This document shows, piece by piece, positions 36,551 to 44,629 of a stretch of DNA of 64,000 nucleotides. Position numbers and translations under genes: made by a program. Location of the stretch: assembly GCF_000424145.1 (NCBI RefSeq), contig NZ_KE384137.1, forward strand, positions 1 to 64,000, in the 5' to 3' direction. The notes beneath the pieces were generated by a model. The model was not told the DNA's origin. It did no database searches and saw only the letters and a program-made list of their open reading frames with translations. This DNA comes from Butyrivibrio sp. AC2005 (lineage in GTDB: Bacteria; Bacillota; Clostridia; Lachnospirales; Lachnospiraceae). Numbering within the stretch: position 1 is the first letter of the stretch; every line of letters starts with the position of its first letter.

Positions 36551-38525
36551 CTTATCGAAATCATTTGATGGTAAGGATATTTTAAAAGGAGTTTCTTTTC
36601 ATATAGAGGATAATGAAAAGGCTGCTATTGTAGGTATTAATGGCGCAGGTAAGACTACTCTTATCAGGATGCTTATAGGAGAACTTGCTCCTGATACCGG
36701 AACTGTCACCTTATCTAAGGACACCACTGTTGGATATCTTGCTCAGAATCAGAACATTGACAGTGCTCATAGTATTTACGAAGAACTTCGTGAGATGAAG
36801 AGAGATGTCATTGAGCTTGAAAAGGAAATACGAAAAGCTGAAGCCCAGATGGATGTCCTTAGAGGAGATGATCTGGACAGGCTTATGGAACGCTATGCTC
36901 AGATGAATCATGAGTTTCAGCTAAAGAATGGATATGCCTGGGAAAGCGAGGTTGTTGGTGTTGCCAAGGGTCTTGGTTTTACTGAGGAGGAATTTGATAA
37001 GAGAATTTCTACCTTGTCCGGAGGTCAGAAGACCAGAGTGGCTCTTGGAAAACTGCTTTTGCAGAGTCCGGATCTGATAATTCTCGATGAGCCTACAAAC
37101 CATCTTGATATGAACTCCATAAAATGGCTTGAAGGCTATCTTATGAATTATAAGGGAGCGGTTCTTATTGTTTCTCACGACAGATATTTCCTTGACAGGA
37201 TAGCGCAGAAGGTGATTGAAATCGATCAGACAAGTGCAGATGTATATCTGGGTAATTACACTGCCTATGCAAAAAAGCGTGAACAGATAAGAGCAGCAAA
37301 GCTGAAAGCATATCTCAATCAGCAGGCTGAAATAAAGCATCAGGAAGAGGTAATTGATAAATTAAAGCAGTTCAATCGTGAGAAGAGCATTAAGCGCGCC
37401 GAGAGCCGTGAGAAGATGCTTGATAAGATTGAGAGGCTTGAAAAACCTACCGAGGTACGTGACGACATGCGCATTACACTTACACCTTCATGTGTAAGCG
37501 GAAATGATGTCATGCATGTTGATACTATTTCAAAATCCTTTGGAAATGAAAAGCTGTTTGAGAACATCAGCTTTGACATTAAACGTGGCGAAAAGGTAGC
37601 AATTATCGGAGATAATGGAACCGGTAAGACTACTATGCTGAAAATTATAAATGGTATGGAGACGCTTGATTCCGGTGAGATTACTTTAGGTGTTAAGGTC
37701 CATATCGGGTATTATGATCAGGAGCATCAGGTATTGCATGATGAGAAAAGCTTATTTGAAGAGCTTTCAGATGCTTATCCGTCAATGAATAATACAGAGA
37801 TCAGGAATACTCTTGCAGCATTTCTTTTTACCGGAGATGATGTATTTAAGAGAATAGGAGACCTTTCCGGTGGTGAGAAGGGAAGAGTATCGCTGGCAAA
37901 GTTAATGCTATCGGATGCCAATTTCCTTATTCTTGATGAGCCTACAAACCACTTGGATATTACAAGTAAAGAAATTCTTGAGGATGCATTATCCGGTTAT
38001 GAAGGAACTGTTCTGTACGTGAGCCATGACCGTTACTTTATCAATAGAACTGCCACAAGAATACTTGATCTTACACACGGCAGAATGATTAATTATTTAG
38101 GTAATTACGATTATTATCTGGAGCATTGCGAGGAGCAGACGAACAGAGTTCTTGCCGAAAGCGGTAATGTTTCATCCTTTGGCCGCGGCATTGGTATGGA
38201 CAGTGCTTCAGCAGCATCAGGGAATTCCTTTGGTAAGCTGGCTGGGAACAATAATGCGGTATCTGATAATTCAGGTTCAGGAGCTGCGGATTGGAAAGCT
38301 CAAAAGGAAGAAGCTGCCAAGAAAAGAAAACAGGAAGCTGCTCTGAAAAAATGCGAAGAAGAAATTGCAAAGCTGGAAGAGAGAAATGAAAAAATAAATG
38401 CTGAACTTTCAGATCCTGAGGTCGCTACAGATCTTGCAAAGGTGCGTAAACTATCTGATGAGCTTACGCAAAATGAGGAAAGATTAAGCGCCCTATACGA
38501 TGAATGGGCCGAACTCAGCGAGTAA
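36531..38525 (+). CDS. ABC-F family ATP-binding protein
   Basis: 664 residues from ATG 36531, chosen because GGAG is seven bases upstream and the domain starts at once (MILNCHDLSKSFDG). Two ABC domains in tandem, no TM: Walker A GINGAGKTT and GDNGTGKTT, signatures LSGGQKTRVALG and LSGGEKGRVSLA, Walker B ILDEPTNHLD twice, with the interdomain P-site tRNA-interaction linker between. ABC-F proteins act on the ribosome, either freeing stalled complexes or giving antibiotic resistance. A Gly/Ser/Asn-rich linker (about 545-590) leads to a C-terminal coiled coil (about 595-660), as in Uup/YdiF types. A housekeeping role is more likely than resistance. Confidence 0.92.
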   Translation: MILNCHDLSKSFDGKDILKGVSFHIEDNEKAAIVGINGAGKTTLIRMLIGELAPDTGTVTLSKDTTVGYLAQNQNIDSAHSIYEELREMKRDVIELEKEIRKAEAQMDVLRGDDLDRLMERYAQMNHEFQLKNGYAWESEVVGVAKGLGFTEEEFDKRISTLSGGQKTRVALGKLLLQSPDLIILDEPTNHLDMNSIKWLEGYLMNYKGAVLIVSHDRYFLDRIAQKVIEIDQTSADVYLGNYTAYAKKREQIRAAKLKAYLNQQAEIKHQEEVIDKLKQFNREKSIKRAESREKMLDKIERLEKPTEVRDDMRITLTPSCVSGNDVMHVDTISKSFGNEKLFENISFDIKRGEKVAIIGDNGTGKTTMLKIINGMETLDSGEITLGVKVHIGYYDQEHQVLHDEKSLFEELSDAYPSMNNTEIRNTLAAFLFTGDDVFKRIGDLSGGEKGRVSLAKLMLSDANFLILDEPTNHLDITSKEILEDALSGYEGTVLYVSHDRYFINRTATRILDLTHGRMINYLGNYDYYLEHCEEQTNRVLAESGNVSSFGRGIGMDSASAASGNSFGKLAGNNNAVSDNSGSGAADWKAQKEEAAKKRKQEAALKKCEEEIAKLEERNEKINAELSDPEVATDLAKVRKLSDELTQNEERLSALYDEWAELSE

Positions 38526-38541
38526 ATATTTTTATTAAAAA

Positions 38542-38615
38542 GCCCCGGATATATATTCAGATTCAAACGATTATGCCTGTGGCAACGAGTTTGAAGATGA
38601 ATATATATCCGGGGC
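38542..38615 (-). terminator. Very long inverted repeat, terminator for the minus-strand gene
   Basis: GCCCCGGATATATATTCA (38542-38559) is the exact complement of the right arm (38598-38615). TTCAAAC (38562-38568) and GTTTGAA (38589-38595) extend the stem inward after a small GA/GA internal loop. On the minus strand the stem is followed by TTTTT, ideal for termination; on the plus strand there is no U run. It lies between convergent genes. Confidence 0.85.
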
Positions 38616-38634
38616 ATATCATATTGCAATAATA

Positions 38635-38970
38635 TCAGGCAAATGCATCAAATGAGCTACCGCTCTGTCCATAGGTATAAGCAGCCATATCTCTGCCATA
38701 TCCTACAGTAGCATTTCCAAATTTGGAAGCAATGTTGTTGTACTGCTGACTGACCTTAAGGGCTTCATCCTTGCCATCAGTGCTTGCAACTTCACCAACC
38801 TTTACTTCCTGGGCGTTTGGATATACCACAGGGGCAACGGTAGAGATATCACCTACAGCCTTATGTTTGTTGTAAACATCTGAAACAGGCGCCTGATTTG
38901 ACAGAGCCATATTCATCGGCTGTGTCTGATAAACATTATATCCGTTTATTCCTCCGATAGACATTCCCAT
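38635..38970 (-). CDS. Small protein of unknown function
   Basis: 111 residues, no TM helix and no signal peptide. The N-terminus is MGMSIGGINGYNVYQ, the middle is Val/Pro-rich, and the end is Gly/Ser/Tyr/Phe-rich (YTYGQSGSSFDAFA). I do not recognise the family. Composition and pattern hint at a secreted or filament-associated small protein, but this is only an impression. AGAGG lies upstream of two alternative starts (ATG GGA ATG). A long terminator follows it on the minus strand, supporting a genuine single-gene unit. Confidence 0.6.
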   Translation of the reverse strand: MGMSIGGINGYNVYQTQPMNMALSNQAPVSDVYNKHKAVGDISTVAPVVYPNAQEVKVGEVASTDGKDEALKVSQQYNNIASKFGNATVGYGRDMAAYTYGQSGSSFDAFA

Positions 38971-39180
38971 ATTTTTTAACCTCTTAACTTCTAAAAATGT
39001 ACATACGAAGCTATAAGTATTATATCTGCCAATTCGAAAAAAATCATAAACTTATTATTAAAGAAAAGCTAAATATGAACATTTTCGAAATTATTTTTCA
39101 TCCCGGAAAGCCCATAATGAAACGTTTTTTCACAATTATTAAATTTACAAAAAATGATGTTGTATAGTCAATTTAACACA

Positions 39181-39208
39181 TTGACTAAATTTTAACAGAT
39201 AGTATAAT
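39181..39208 (+). promoter_or_regulatory. Promoter of rex
   Basis: TTGACT (39181-39186), 16-base spacer, perfect TATAAT (39203-39208). The start codon is 75 bases beyond the -10. Confidence 0.7.
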
Positions 39209-39216
39209 TAAAGTTA

Positions 39217-39261
39217 GCCGAATTTTCAGAGCTAAATACAAAAATACATAATAAATTCGGC
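39217..39261 (+). repeat. Inverted repeat in the rex leader
   Basis: GCCGAATTT (39217-39225) and AAATTCGGC (39253-39261) are exact complements with 27 bases between. It starts about where the transcript should begin and ends 21 bases before the ATG. No U run follows. It may be an RNA hairpin or a spaced protein-binding site; it does not match the Rex consensus. Confidence 0.5.
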
Positions 39262-39282
39262 GTACTCAAATTTGGAGGAAAT

Positions 39283-39930
39283 ATGACGAGGAAAGAGATT
39301 TCTCAGGCAGTGATAAGCCGTTTACCGCGTTATTTCAGATATCTTGGTGAACTCAAGGATCAGGGGATTACGCGTATATCTTCCCAGGAATTAAGCGATA
39401 TCATGAAGGTTACTGCTTCTCAGATAAGGCAGGATTTTAATAATTTTGGCGGTTTTGGACAGCAGGGCTACGGGTATAATGTTGAATATCTTTATGATGA
39501 GATTGGCAAGATTTTAGGGCTGGGCAAAGAGCACACTCTTATTATTATTGGAGCAGGGCATCTTGGACAGGCATTATCGGGTTACAATAATTTTTTTAAC
39601 AGGGGATTTATTTTTAAAGGGGCATTTGATTTAAATCCTGATCTTCATGGAAAGAAAATCAGGGATATTGAAATCAGACCAGTGGAGGAAATTGAAAAGT
39701 TTGTTAGGGACAATAAAATTGAAATAGCAGTTCTCGCGATTCCAAAGGATCAGGCTGTCCCCATGGCGGATAAGCTTGTTGCGTGCGGAATAAAGGCAAT
39801 ATGGAATTTTGCGCATGTGGATCTGGAACTGCCGGATTATGTACAGGTAGAGAATGTTCATCTGTCTGACTCACTGATGAAGCTCTCCTATAGTATCGAA
39901 AGATATGAAAAAGCACATAATCTGAAATGA
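39283..39930 (+). CDS. rex: Redox-sensing transcriptional repressor Rex
   Basis: 215 residues. Rex senses the NADH/NAD+ ratio and represses fermentation and redox genes when NADH is low. The N-terminal winged HTH (about 1-80) includes ISSQELSDIMKVTASQIRQD and the typical DFNNFGGFGQQGYGY. The Rossmann domain carries IIIGAGHLGQAL near residue 88, and the C-terminal domain-swapped helix (DSLMKLSYSIE) is present. GGAGGA lies before the ATG. It leads a run with a coiled-coil protein, nnr and alr, all on the plus strand with short gaps or overlaps. Confidence 0.96.
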   Translation: MTRKEISQAVISRLPRYFRYLGELKDQGITRISSQELSDIMKVTASQIRQDFNNFGGFGQQGYGYNVEYLYDEIGKILGLGKEHTLIIIGAGHLGQALSGYNNFFNRGFIFKGAFDLNPDLHGKKIRDIEIRPVEEIEKFVRDNKIEIAVLAIPKDQAVPMADKLVACGIKAIWNFAHVDLELPDYVQVENVHLSDSLMKLSYSIERYEKAHNLK

Positions 39931-39985
39931 CTCAGCGCATGAATTTCCTAAAGAGAAATTCTAGTTCCATTATGAGGGAGCCAAT

Positions 39986-40675
39986 ATGGCGAAGGATAAT
40001 AATACTTATTCCGATGCGCTCGTTGGAAAGGATGTCCCAATTCTTTTCAAGGATCAAAAATGGCAAGATCTTTTTTTACTTAGCCCAAAGACTGCAAAAA
40101 TAAAGCAGCTGGAGGCTGAGCTTATTAAGCTTGTGGCTAAGCAGGAAAAAACCAGGGAGAAAATTAAGGATGTTAAAAGACTTAAGAAGAAACTTCTTGG
40201 TGAAATAGTTGTTCTTAGGGATGACGCGGATAAGAATCCCAAGCAGCGAAAAAAAATAGAAGCAGAGATTGATGATCATACTCGTCTTATAAAAGAATGT
40301 AATGAGAAGATAGAGGACTGTGAAGACAGCATGCTTGGACTTCCAAGAGAGATCTATCAGGTTAACTATCAGCTTATGGTTGAGACTATGAATCTTTTTT
40401 ATAAGAGGATGCATGACAATACTTTAGAGATTGATGCTATTGATGAATGGGTTTCACAGGTTCGGATAAAGCTGAAGAAGAATGTCATAAGATTGCAGGA
40501 AAAGGAGATAGAGAATTTTAATGTCTACTCTTATATGCATACAATTTTCGGACCTGAGGTCATAGACTTATTTGATTTAAAGTATGACCCTGAGAGAAGA
40601 CATCCGATAATGAAACCAGGTATGAAAGAACGTGATGGGATAATTATTGAAGATGAAAAATTTACCGATAGTTGA
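39986..40675 (+). CDS. Coiled-coil protein of unknown function
   Basis: 229 residues, hydrophilic, no TM or signal. Two charged coiled-coil stretches are predicted (about 37-70 and 80-112, rich in Lys/Glu heptads). A more globular C-terminal half follows (LPREIYQVNYQLMVETMNLFYKRM, YMHTIFGPEVIDLFDLKYDPERRHP). I do not recognise the family. GAGGGAG is before the ATG. It overlaps the nnr gene by 23 bases, so it is translationally coupled to a metabolite-repair enzyme and sits just behind rex; a role in redox or cofactor homeostasis is possible but unsupported by motifs. Confidence 0.7.
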   Translation: MAKDNNTYSDALVGKDVPILFKDQKWQDLFLLSPKTAKIKQLEAELIKLVAKQEKTREKIKDVKRLKKKLLGEIVVLRDDADKNPKQRKKIEAEIDDHTRLIKECNEKIEDCEDSMLGLPREIYQVNYQLMVETMNLFYKRMHDNTLEIDAIDEWVSQVRIKLKKNVIRLQEKEIENFNVYSYMHTIFGPEVIDLFDLKYDPERRHPIMKPGMKERDGIIIEDEKFTDS

Positions 40676-42293
40676 TAAAAATTCAAAATATGTTGTTAGC
40701 GCTGCCGAAATGAAAAGGTGTGATCAGACCACAATAGATCACTTTGGAATACCTCAGGATGTACTGATGGAAAGGGCAGCGCTTTCTCTATGCAAATATG
40801 TAAAAAAAGCCCTTCCTGCATCAGGACAGGTTCTTATATTTGCAGGGAATGGAAATAATGGTGGTGATGGTATTGCTGCTGCGAGAATTCTTCATCAGGA
40901 AGGAATTAGGGTGACACTGGTTCTTTGTAATCACAGCCTTCATGATAAAGGAATCGGGGCAAGGAGGACTGTCGCCTGCAATTCACAGCTGAGGATTGCA
41001 CTTTCCTATGGAGTAAACGTTATTGATTTTGATGCATCGAAGATTAACGCTGAGATTAAGAAAAGCGATGTTATTGTTGATGCGATGCTGGGTATTGGAT
41101 GTACCAGAAATCTTCAGGGGGATTATCTTACAGCTGTCTGTGAGATTAATTATGCAAAAGAGGATGATGAGGATAAGACCCCTCATGTAATAGCTGCGGA
41201 TATTCCTACCGGTATAGATGCAGACACCGGACAGGTTCAGGGACATGCAATATGTGCTGATGAGACAGTGACGTTCGGCTTTCTTAAGATGGGTTGTGCT
41301 TTTTATCCGGGGGCATCACATACCGGTATCATCCATATAGTTAATATTGGTATTACAGACGCCGGATTCCTCGAAGAAGTACCATCGTTTAAATATCTTG
41401 ATATAGAAGATAATAATGATATTTCAAACATGCTCCTGCCGCCAAGAAATCCTGCAGGTAACAAAGGCTCTTTCGGGAAGGTACTTATAGCTGCAGGTAG
41501 CAGAAAAATCAGCGGTGCATGTATTATGGCTGCTGAGAGCTGCCTTAGAAGCGGTGCAGGCATGGTCAGAGTATTTACCGAAAAAACTAATCTCTCTGCG
41601 ATCCAGACACTTCTGCCTGAAGCGATGACTGACATTTATTCAGAGGAAGCCTTTGAAGGCGGAATGGATAAGGAACTCTCAGAATATAAGGAAATGCTGT
41701 TAAAGGCACTGGAATGGTCAGATGCTGTTGTTTGCGGACCGGGAATCGGTACAGGTAATTCCGGAAGGGAGATATTGAAACTTATACTGGAGAACTCGAA
41801 GAATACACTGGTGCTTGATGCGGATGCTCTCAATATAATTTCCGAGAATGATGACATAAGAAAACTCGTTTGTGAATATAAAGCGGAAATAATAATGACA
41901 CCTCATCTTGCCGAATTTTCGAGACTTATTAAGAAGAATATACACGATTGTCGCGCGTGTCTGATAAAGGAAGCAATAAAACTTGCAAAAGAATTTCATG
42001 CGAGTATTATATGTAAGGATGCTAGAAGTGTTATTACCGATGGAGAACGCAATTTTATTAATCTAAGCGGTAATGACGGAATGGCCACTGCCGGAAGTGG
42101 TGATGTGCTTGCAGGACTTCTTGGTGCGCTGGTACTTTCAGGCTTTTCATGTCCATTTGAAGCAGCTGTGGCAGGAGCATACCTGCATGGAGTAGCAGGG
42201 GATATGGCAGCCTTAAAAAATGGAAGACAGGGAATGACTGCAAGAGATATATCAGGAAGTCTTAAGGACATTTTTTCCGGAAAAACATTGTAA
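40653..42293 (+). CDS. nnr: Bifunctional NAD(P)HX epimerase / ADP-dependent NAD(P)HX dehydratase
   Basis: Repairs hydrated NADH and NADPH. About 546 residues in two domains: the YjeF_N epimerase (about 1-215, with FAGNGNNGGDGIAAARIL and AADIPTGIDADTG) and the ribokinase-like dehydratase (about 250-546, with NKGSFGKVLIAAGS, VVCGPGIGTG and GMATAGSGDVLAGLLGAL holding the catalytic Asp). ATG 40653 is used; a TTG two codons earlier is possible, and neither has a strong ribosome site, so coupling to the upstream gene is likely. Placement after rex fits NADH homeostasis. Confidence 0.95.
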   Translation: MKNLPIVDKNSKYVVSAAEMKRCDQTTIDHFGIPQDVLMERAALSLCKYVKKALPASGQVLIFAGNGNNGGDGIAAARILHQEGIRVTLVLCNHSLHDKGIGARRTVACNSQLRIALSYGVNVIDFDASKINAEIKKSDVIVDAMLGIGCTRNLQGDYLTAVCEINYAKEDDEDKTPHVIAADIPTGIDADTGQVQGHAICADETVTFGFLKMGCAFYPGASHTGIIHIVNIGITDAGFLEEVPSFKYLDIEDNNDISNMLLPPRNPAGNKGSFGKVLIAAGSRKISGACIMAAESCLRSGAGMVRVFTEKTNLSAIQTLLPEAMTDIYSEEAFEGGMDKELSEYKEMLLKALEWSDAVVCGPGIGTGNSGREILKLILENSKNTLVLDADALNIISENDDIRKLVCEYKAEIIMTPHLAEFSRLIKKNIHDCRACLIKEAIKLAKEFHASIICKDARSVITDGERNFINLSGNDGMATAGSGDVLAGLLGALVLSGFSCPFEAAVAGAYLHGVAGDMAALKNGRQGMTARDISGSLKDIFSGKTL

Positions 42294-42311
42294 AAAAGAG
42301 GCTATATAGAG

Positions 42312-43517
42312 ATGCTTGATGAATTTTCAAGGGTTTATGCAAAAATAGATTTGGATGCGATTTCTCAAAATGTTGAGAATATGTATAATTCTCTTCCGAG
42401 AAACACAAAAATGCTGGCAGTTGTAAAGACAGACGGGTATGGATTTGGGGCAGTACCGATCGCCAGAGTACTTCAAAACAACGCGTATATATGGGGATTT
42501 GCCACAGCAACAGCTGAAGAGGCTTTTGAGCTTAGAGAAAATGGCATAAGTAAGCCGATAGTTGTGCTTGGGTATACATTTCCCTATGCCTATGAACGAA
42601 TGCTCAGGGAAAATATAAGACCTGCTGTTTTCAGGTATGATATGTTAAAACATCTTTCTGAGCGGGTAAAAAAGCGCAGAGCTCAGGGAGGCAGTGAAAT
42701 CTTCCATGTACATATCGCTGTAGATTGCGGAATGAGCAGGATTGGAGTCAGAACCGATAATGACGGAGAGAATTTTGTAAAAACTGCACTTTCTACCGAT
42801 GGTATAGAGGTTGAGGGTATTTTTACTCATTTTGCCAGGGCAGATGAGGCGGATCTTACAGATGCACGTGCCAGATTTAAGGAATTTGACAGCTTTATTA
42901 CAAAAGTGGAAAAAGACAATGACTGTAAAATTCCTGTTGTACATTGTGCGAATAGCGCAAGCATAATTGATATGCCTGAGGCACATATGGATATGGTCAG
43001 ATGCGGCGTTACAATGTATGGAATGTGGCCTTCAGCGGAAGTAAGCAGAGATAAAATAGAGATAAAGCCTGCAATTTCATTGTATAGCCATATATCGTTT
43101 ATAAAGGATATTCCTGATAATACCCCGGTAAGTTATGGTGGTACTTTTATTTCCGAAAGAAGGATGAGAGTAGCAACAATTCCCGTGGGCTATGGTGATG
43201 GCTATCCGAGAAGCCTTTCATGTGGAAGAGGGTATGTGCTTATTCATGGTGAGAAAGCAAGAATTCTCGGACGCGTTTGCATGGATCAGTTTATGGTTGA
43301 TGTTACTGCAATACCCAATGCAAGAGAGGGCGATGAAGTTATTCTTATAGGACAGGCGGATACATCATTTGGTGATTCCAATGCTGAGAAGATTACGGTG
43401 GAGGAGCTTGGCGACCTTAGCGGCAGATTCAATTATGAGCTTACCTGTAATCTTAACCACAGAGTACCGAGGTTATATTATAAGGATGGAAAAATGCTTC
43501 GTGCATTTGAAGTATAA
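42312..43517 (+). CDS. alr: Alanine racemase
   Basis: PLP enzyme making D-alanine for peptidoglycan. 401 residues, slightly longer than average. The PLP-Lys block reads MLAVVKTDGYGFGA (near residue 37), a variant of the usual AVVKADAYGHG: Lys and Tyr are kept but His is Phe. The second catalytic Tyr lies in PVSYGGTF near 277. VGYGDGYPR, GRVCMDQFMVDVT and GDLSGRFNYE follow as expected. The start lies 18 bases after nnr. The transcript ends at a terminator whose right arm is the end of the opposing gene. Confidence 0.93.
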   Translation: MLDEFSRVYAKIDLDAISQNVENMYNSLPRNTKMLAVVKTDGYGFGAVPIARVLQNNAYIWGFATATAEEAFELRENGISKPIVVLGYTFPYAYERMLRENIRPAVFRYDMLKHLSERVKKRRAQGGSEIFHVHIAVDCGMSRIGVRTDNDGENFVKTALSTDGIEVEGIFTHFARADEADLTDARARFKEFDSFITKVEKDNDCKIPVVHCANSASIIDMPEAHMDMVRCGVTMYGMWPSAEVSRDKIEIKPAISLYSHISFIKDIPDNTPVSYGGTFISERRMRVATIPVGYGDGYPRSLSCGRGYVLIHGEKARILGRVCMDQFMVDVTAIPNAREGDEVILIGQADTSFGDSNAEKITVEELGDLSGRFNYELTCNLNHRVPRLYYKDGKMLRAFEV

Positions 43518-43523
43518 TCGATT

Positions 43524-43552
43524 AAAAAAACGGCTCAACTGAGCCGTTTTTT
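43524..43552. terminator. Bidirectional terminator overlapping the 3' end of the J-domain gene
   Basis: AAAAAACGGCTCA pairs with TGAGCCGTTTTTT around a two-base AC center; A and T runs flank both sides, so it works in both directions. The minus-strand gene's stop codon (43535-43537) and its last codons lie inside the stem. Confidence 0.85.
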
Positions 43553-44506
43553 GATTTCCTGATATTGGACATTTATCTCCTGAAGGGCAGACGTGTCACC
43601 ATCCATATTGTCCGGGTGGTAGAGTTTAACAAGTGTTTTGTATTTTTTTGTGGCAGATTCTAAGGAAGAACATCCAGCAAAAAAATTGAAATTTTCGATA
43701 TCAGTAGACTTTCGGGGGCGTTCTTTACGGGAATCATCTTCGTAGTAATTATCTTCTAAGTAGTTTTCATCATACTCATATTCACTATCTTCATCATATC
43801 CATATTCATTATCTTCATCATAATAATCATCATAGTCCTCATCATAATCCGGAGCTTCATCATCGTATTCATCGGCATAGAATTCATCAAGAGGGCTTCG
43901 CTGAGTCTTCTTGCCAAAGGTATCGTTTTCAAAATCATCATGATTACGGCTGAGCCATCGATTATAGCTTCGCTCATTCAGTTTCCTGCCACTTCGCGGA
44001 AACAGAACTCTGTACCTGGAAGAGATTATATCAAAGGGTGTTTTTCCTGTGACGATACATCTGACAAGGTATAAGCCTGCATCAATAAGTAGCGGAACAG
44101 TCAGTATTTTCCCTACATATACAAAAGTGCCAACACCGACAAAAGTCAGGAATAATGGAACTGCAAGTATAAGCATTATGAGGAATAAAAGAAAATACAT
44201 AAGAGTCCCACTATACTCTGAAAGTAAAGAAATATATCCCGTAAGAGTACCGGTTATGAGTTCTTTAACTTCTGTTGAATCAATATGTATGGGAAAAAGT
44301 GATGAAATTACATTCTCACCTGCGAAAATCTCTATTATCAGTATAAGAAAAAAACAGCTATATACTATAGCTGTGGCCGGTAGCAGCACCAAAAACAATC
44401 GTAATAATCTAAAGAGCTGCCTCAGGAAAAACAGAATCATATCGAATATGCATTTTATTATCCATATTAGTCCTCGTGTGAGGAATTCAAAAATTATTGA
44501 AATCAT
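43535..44506 (-). CDS. Membrane protein with C-terminal J-domain
   Basis: 323 residues. The N-terminal half has about four hydrophobic segments (residues 8-60 and 85-150), then a basic stretch and a strongly acidic Asp/Glu/Tyr linker (about 205-262). The end (about 268-323) is a J-domain with the DnaK-stimulating HPD motif at 297-299 (LYHPDNMDG). It probably recruits DnaK to the membrane. Type III J-proteins of this form are variable and clients are unknown. No ribosome site precedes the ATG. A well-formed promoter ends only six bases before it, so the mRNA may be leaderless. Confidence 0.82.
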   Translation of the reverse strand: MISIIFEFLTRGLIWIIKCIFDMILFFLRQLFRLLRLFLVLLPATAIVYSCFFLILIIEIFAGENVISSLFPIHIDSTEVKELITGTLTGYISLLSEYSGTLMYFLLFLIMLILAVPLFLTFVGVGTFVYVGKILTVPLLIDAGLYLVRCIVTGKTPFDIISSRYRVLFPRSGRKLNERSYNRWLSRNHDDFENDTFGKKTQRSPLDEFYADEYDDEAPDYDEDYDDYYDEDNEYGYDEDSEYEYDENYLEDNYYEDDSRKERPRKSTDIENFNFFAGCSSLESATKKYKTLVKLYHPDNMDGDTSALQEINVQYQEIKKRLS

Positions 44507-44512
44507 GTATTT

Positions 44513-44541
44513 ATTTTAACTTAACGAAAAAACGATGACAA
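44513..44541 (-). promoter_or_regulatory. Minus-strand promoter placing transcription start at the J-domain gene's ATG
   Basis: On the minus strand TTGTCA (44536-44541), 17-base spacer, TAAAAT (44513-44518). The ATG begins at 44506, seven bases downstream of the last -10 base, the normal initiation distance. Confidence 0.55.
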
Positions 44542-44551
44542 GTGCGGTTTC

Positions 44552-44580
44552 TTGACTGTATGTCAGCAAAATGCTATATT
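44552..44580 (+). promoter_or_regulatory. Promoter of the CNNM/CorC-like gene
   Basis: TTGACT (44552-44557), 17-base spacer, TATATT (44575-44580) preceded by TGC (extended -10). It is back-to-back with the minus-strand promoter, with -35 boxes 10 bases apart. Confidence 0.7.
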
Positions 44581-44629
44581 TTATTTTGACGCTTTTTGCG
44601 ATTTTTTACGGTAAAGGAGATGAACATAA

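Larger units (their letters stand above)
38971..39282. other. Intergenic region between the small minus-strand gene and rex
   Basis: 312 bases, AT-rich, divergent. It holds the rex promoter (39181-39208) and an inverted repeat in the rex leader (39217-39261), described separately. On the minus strand a TATAAT is present near 39020 but without a clear -35 box. I see no RNA gene and no consensus Rex operator. Confidence 0.6.

Noticed and set aside
36531..38525. ABC-F as an antibiotic-resistance determinant
   Set aside because: The C-terminal coiled coil and linker look like housekeeping Uup/YdiF types, and no attenuator leader or mobile element is adjacent.
38971..39282. Rex operator upstream of rex, or a sigma-28 promoter for the small minus-strand gene
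   Set aside because: No TTGTGAAnnnnTTCACAA-like site, and the GCAGATAT-like -10 on the minus strand has no TAAA element at proper spacing.
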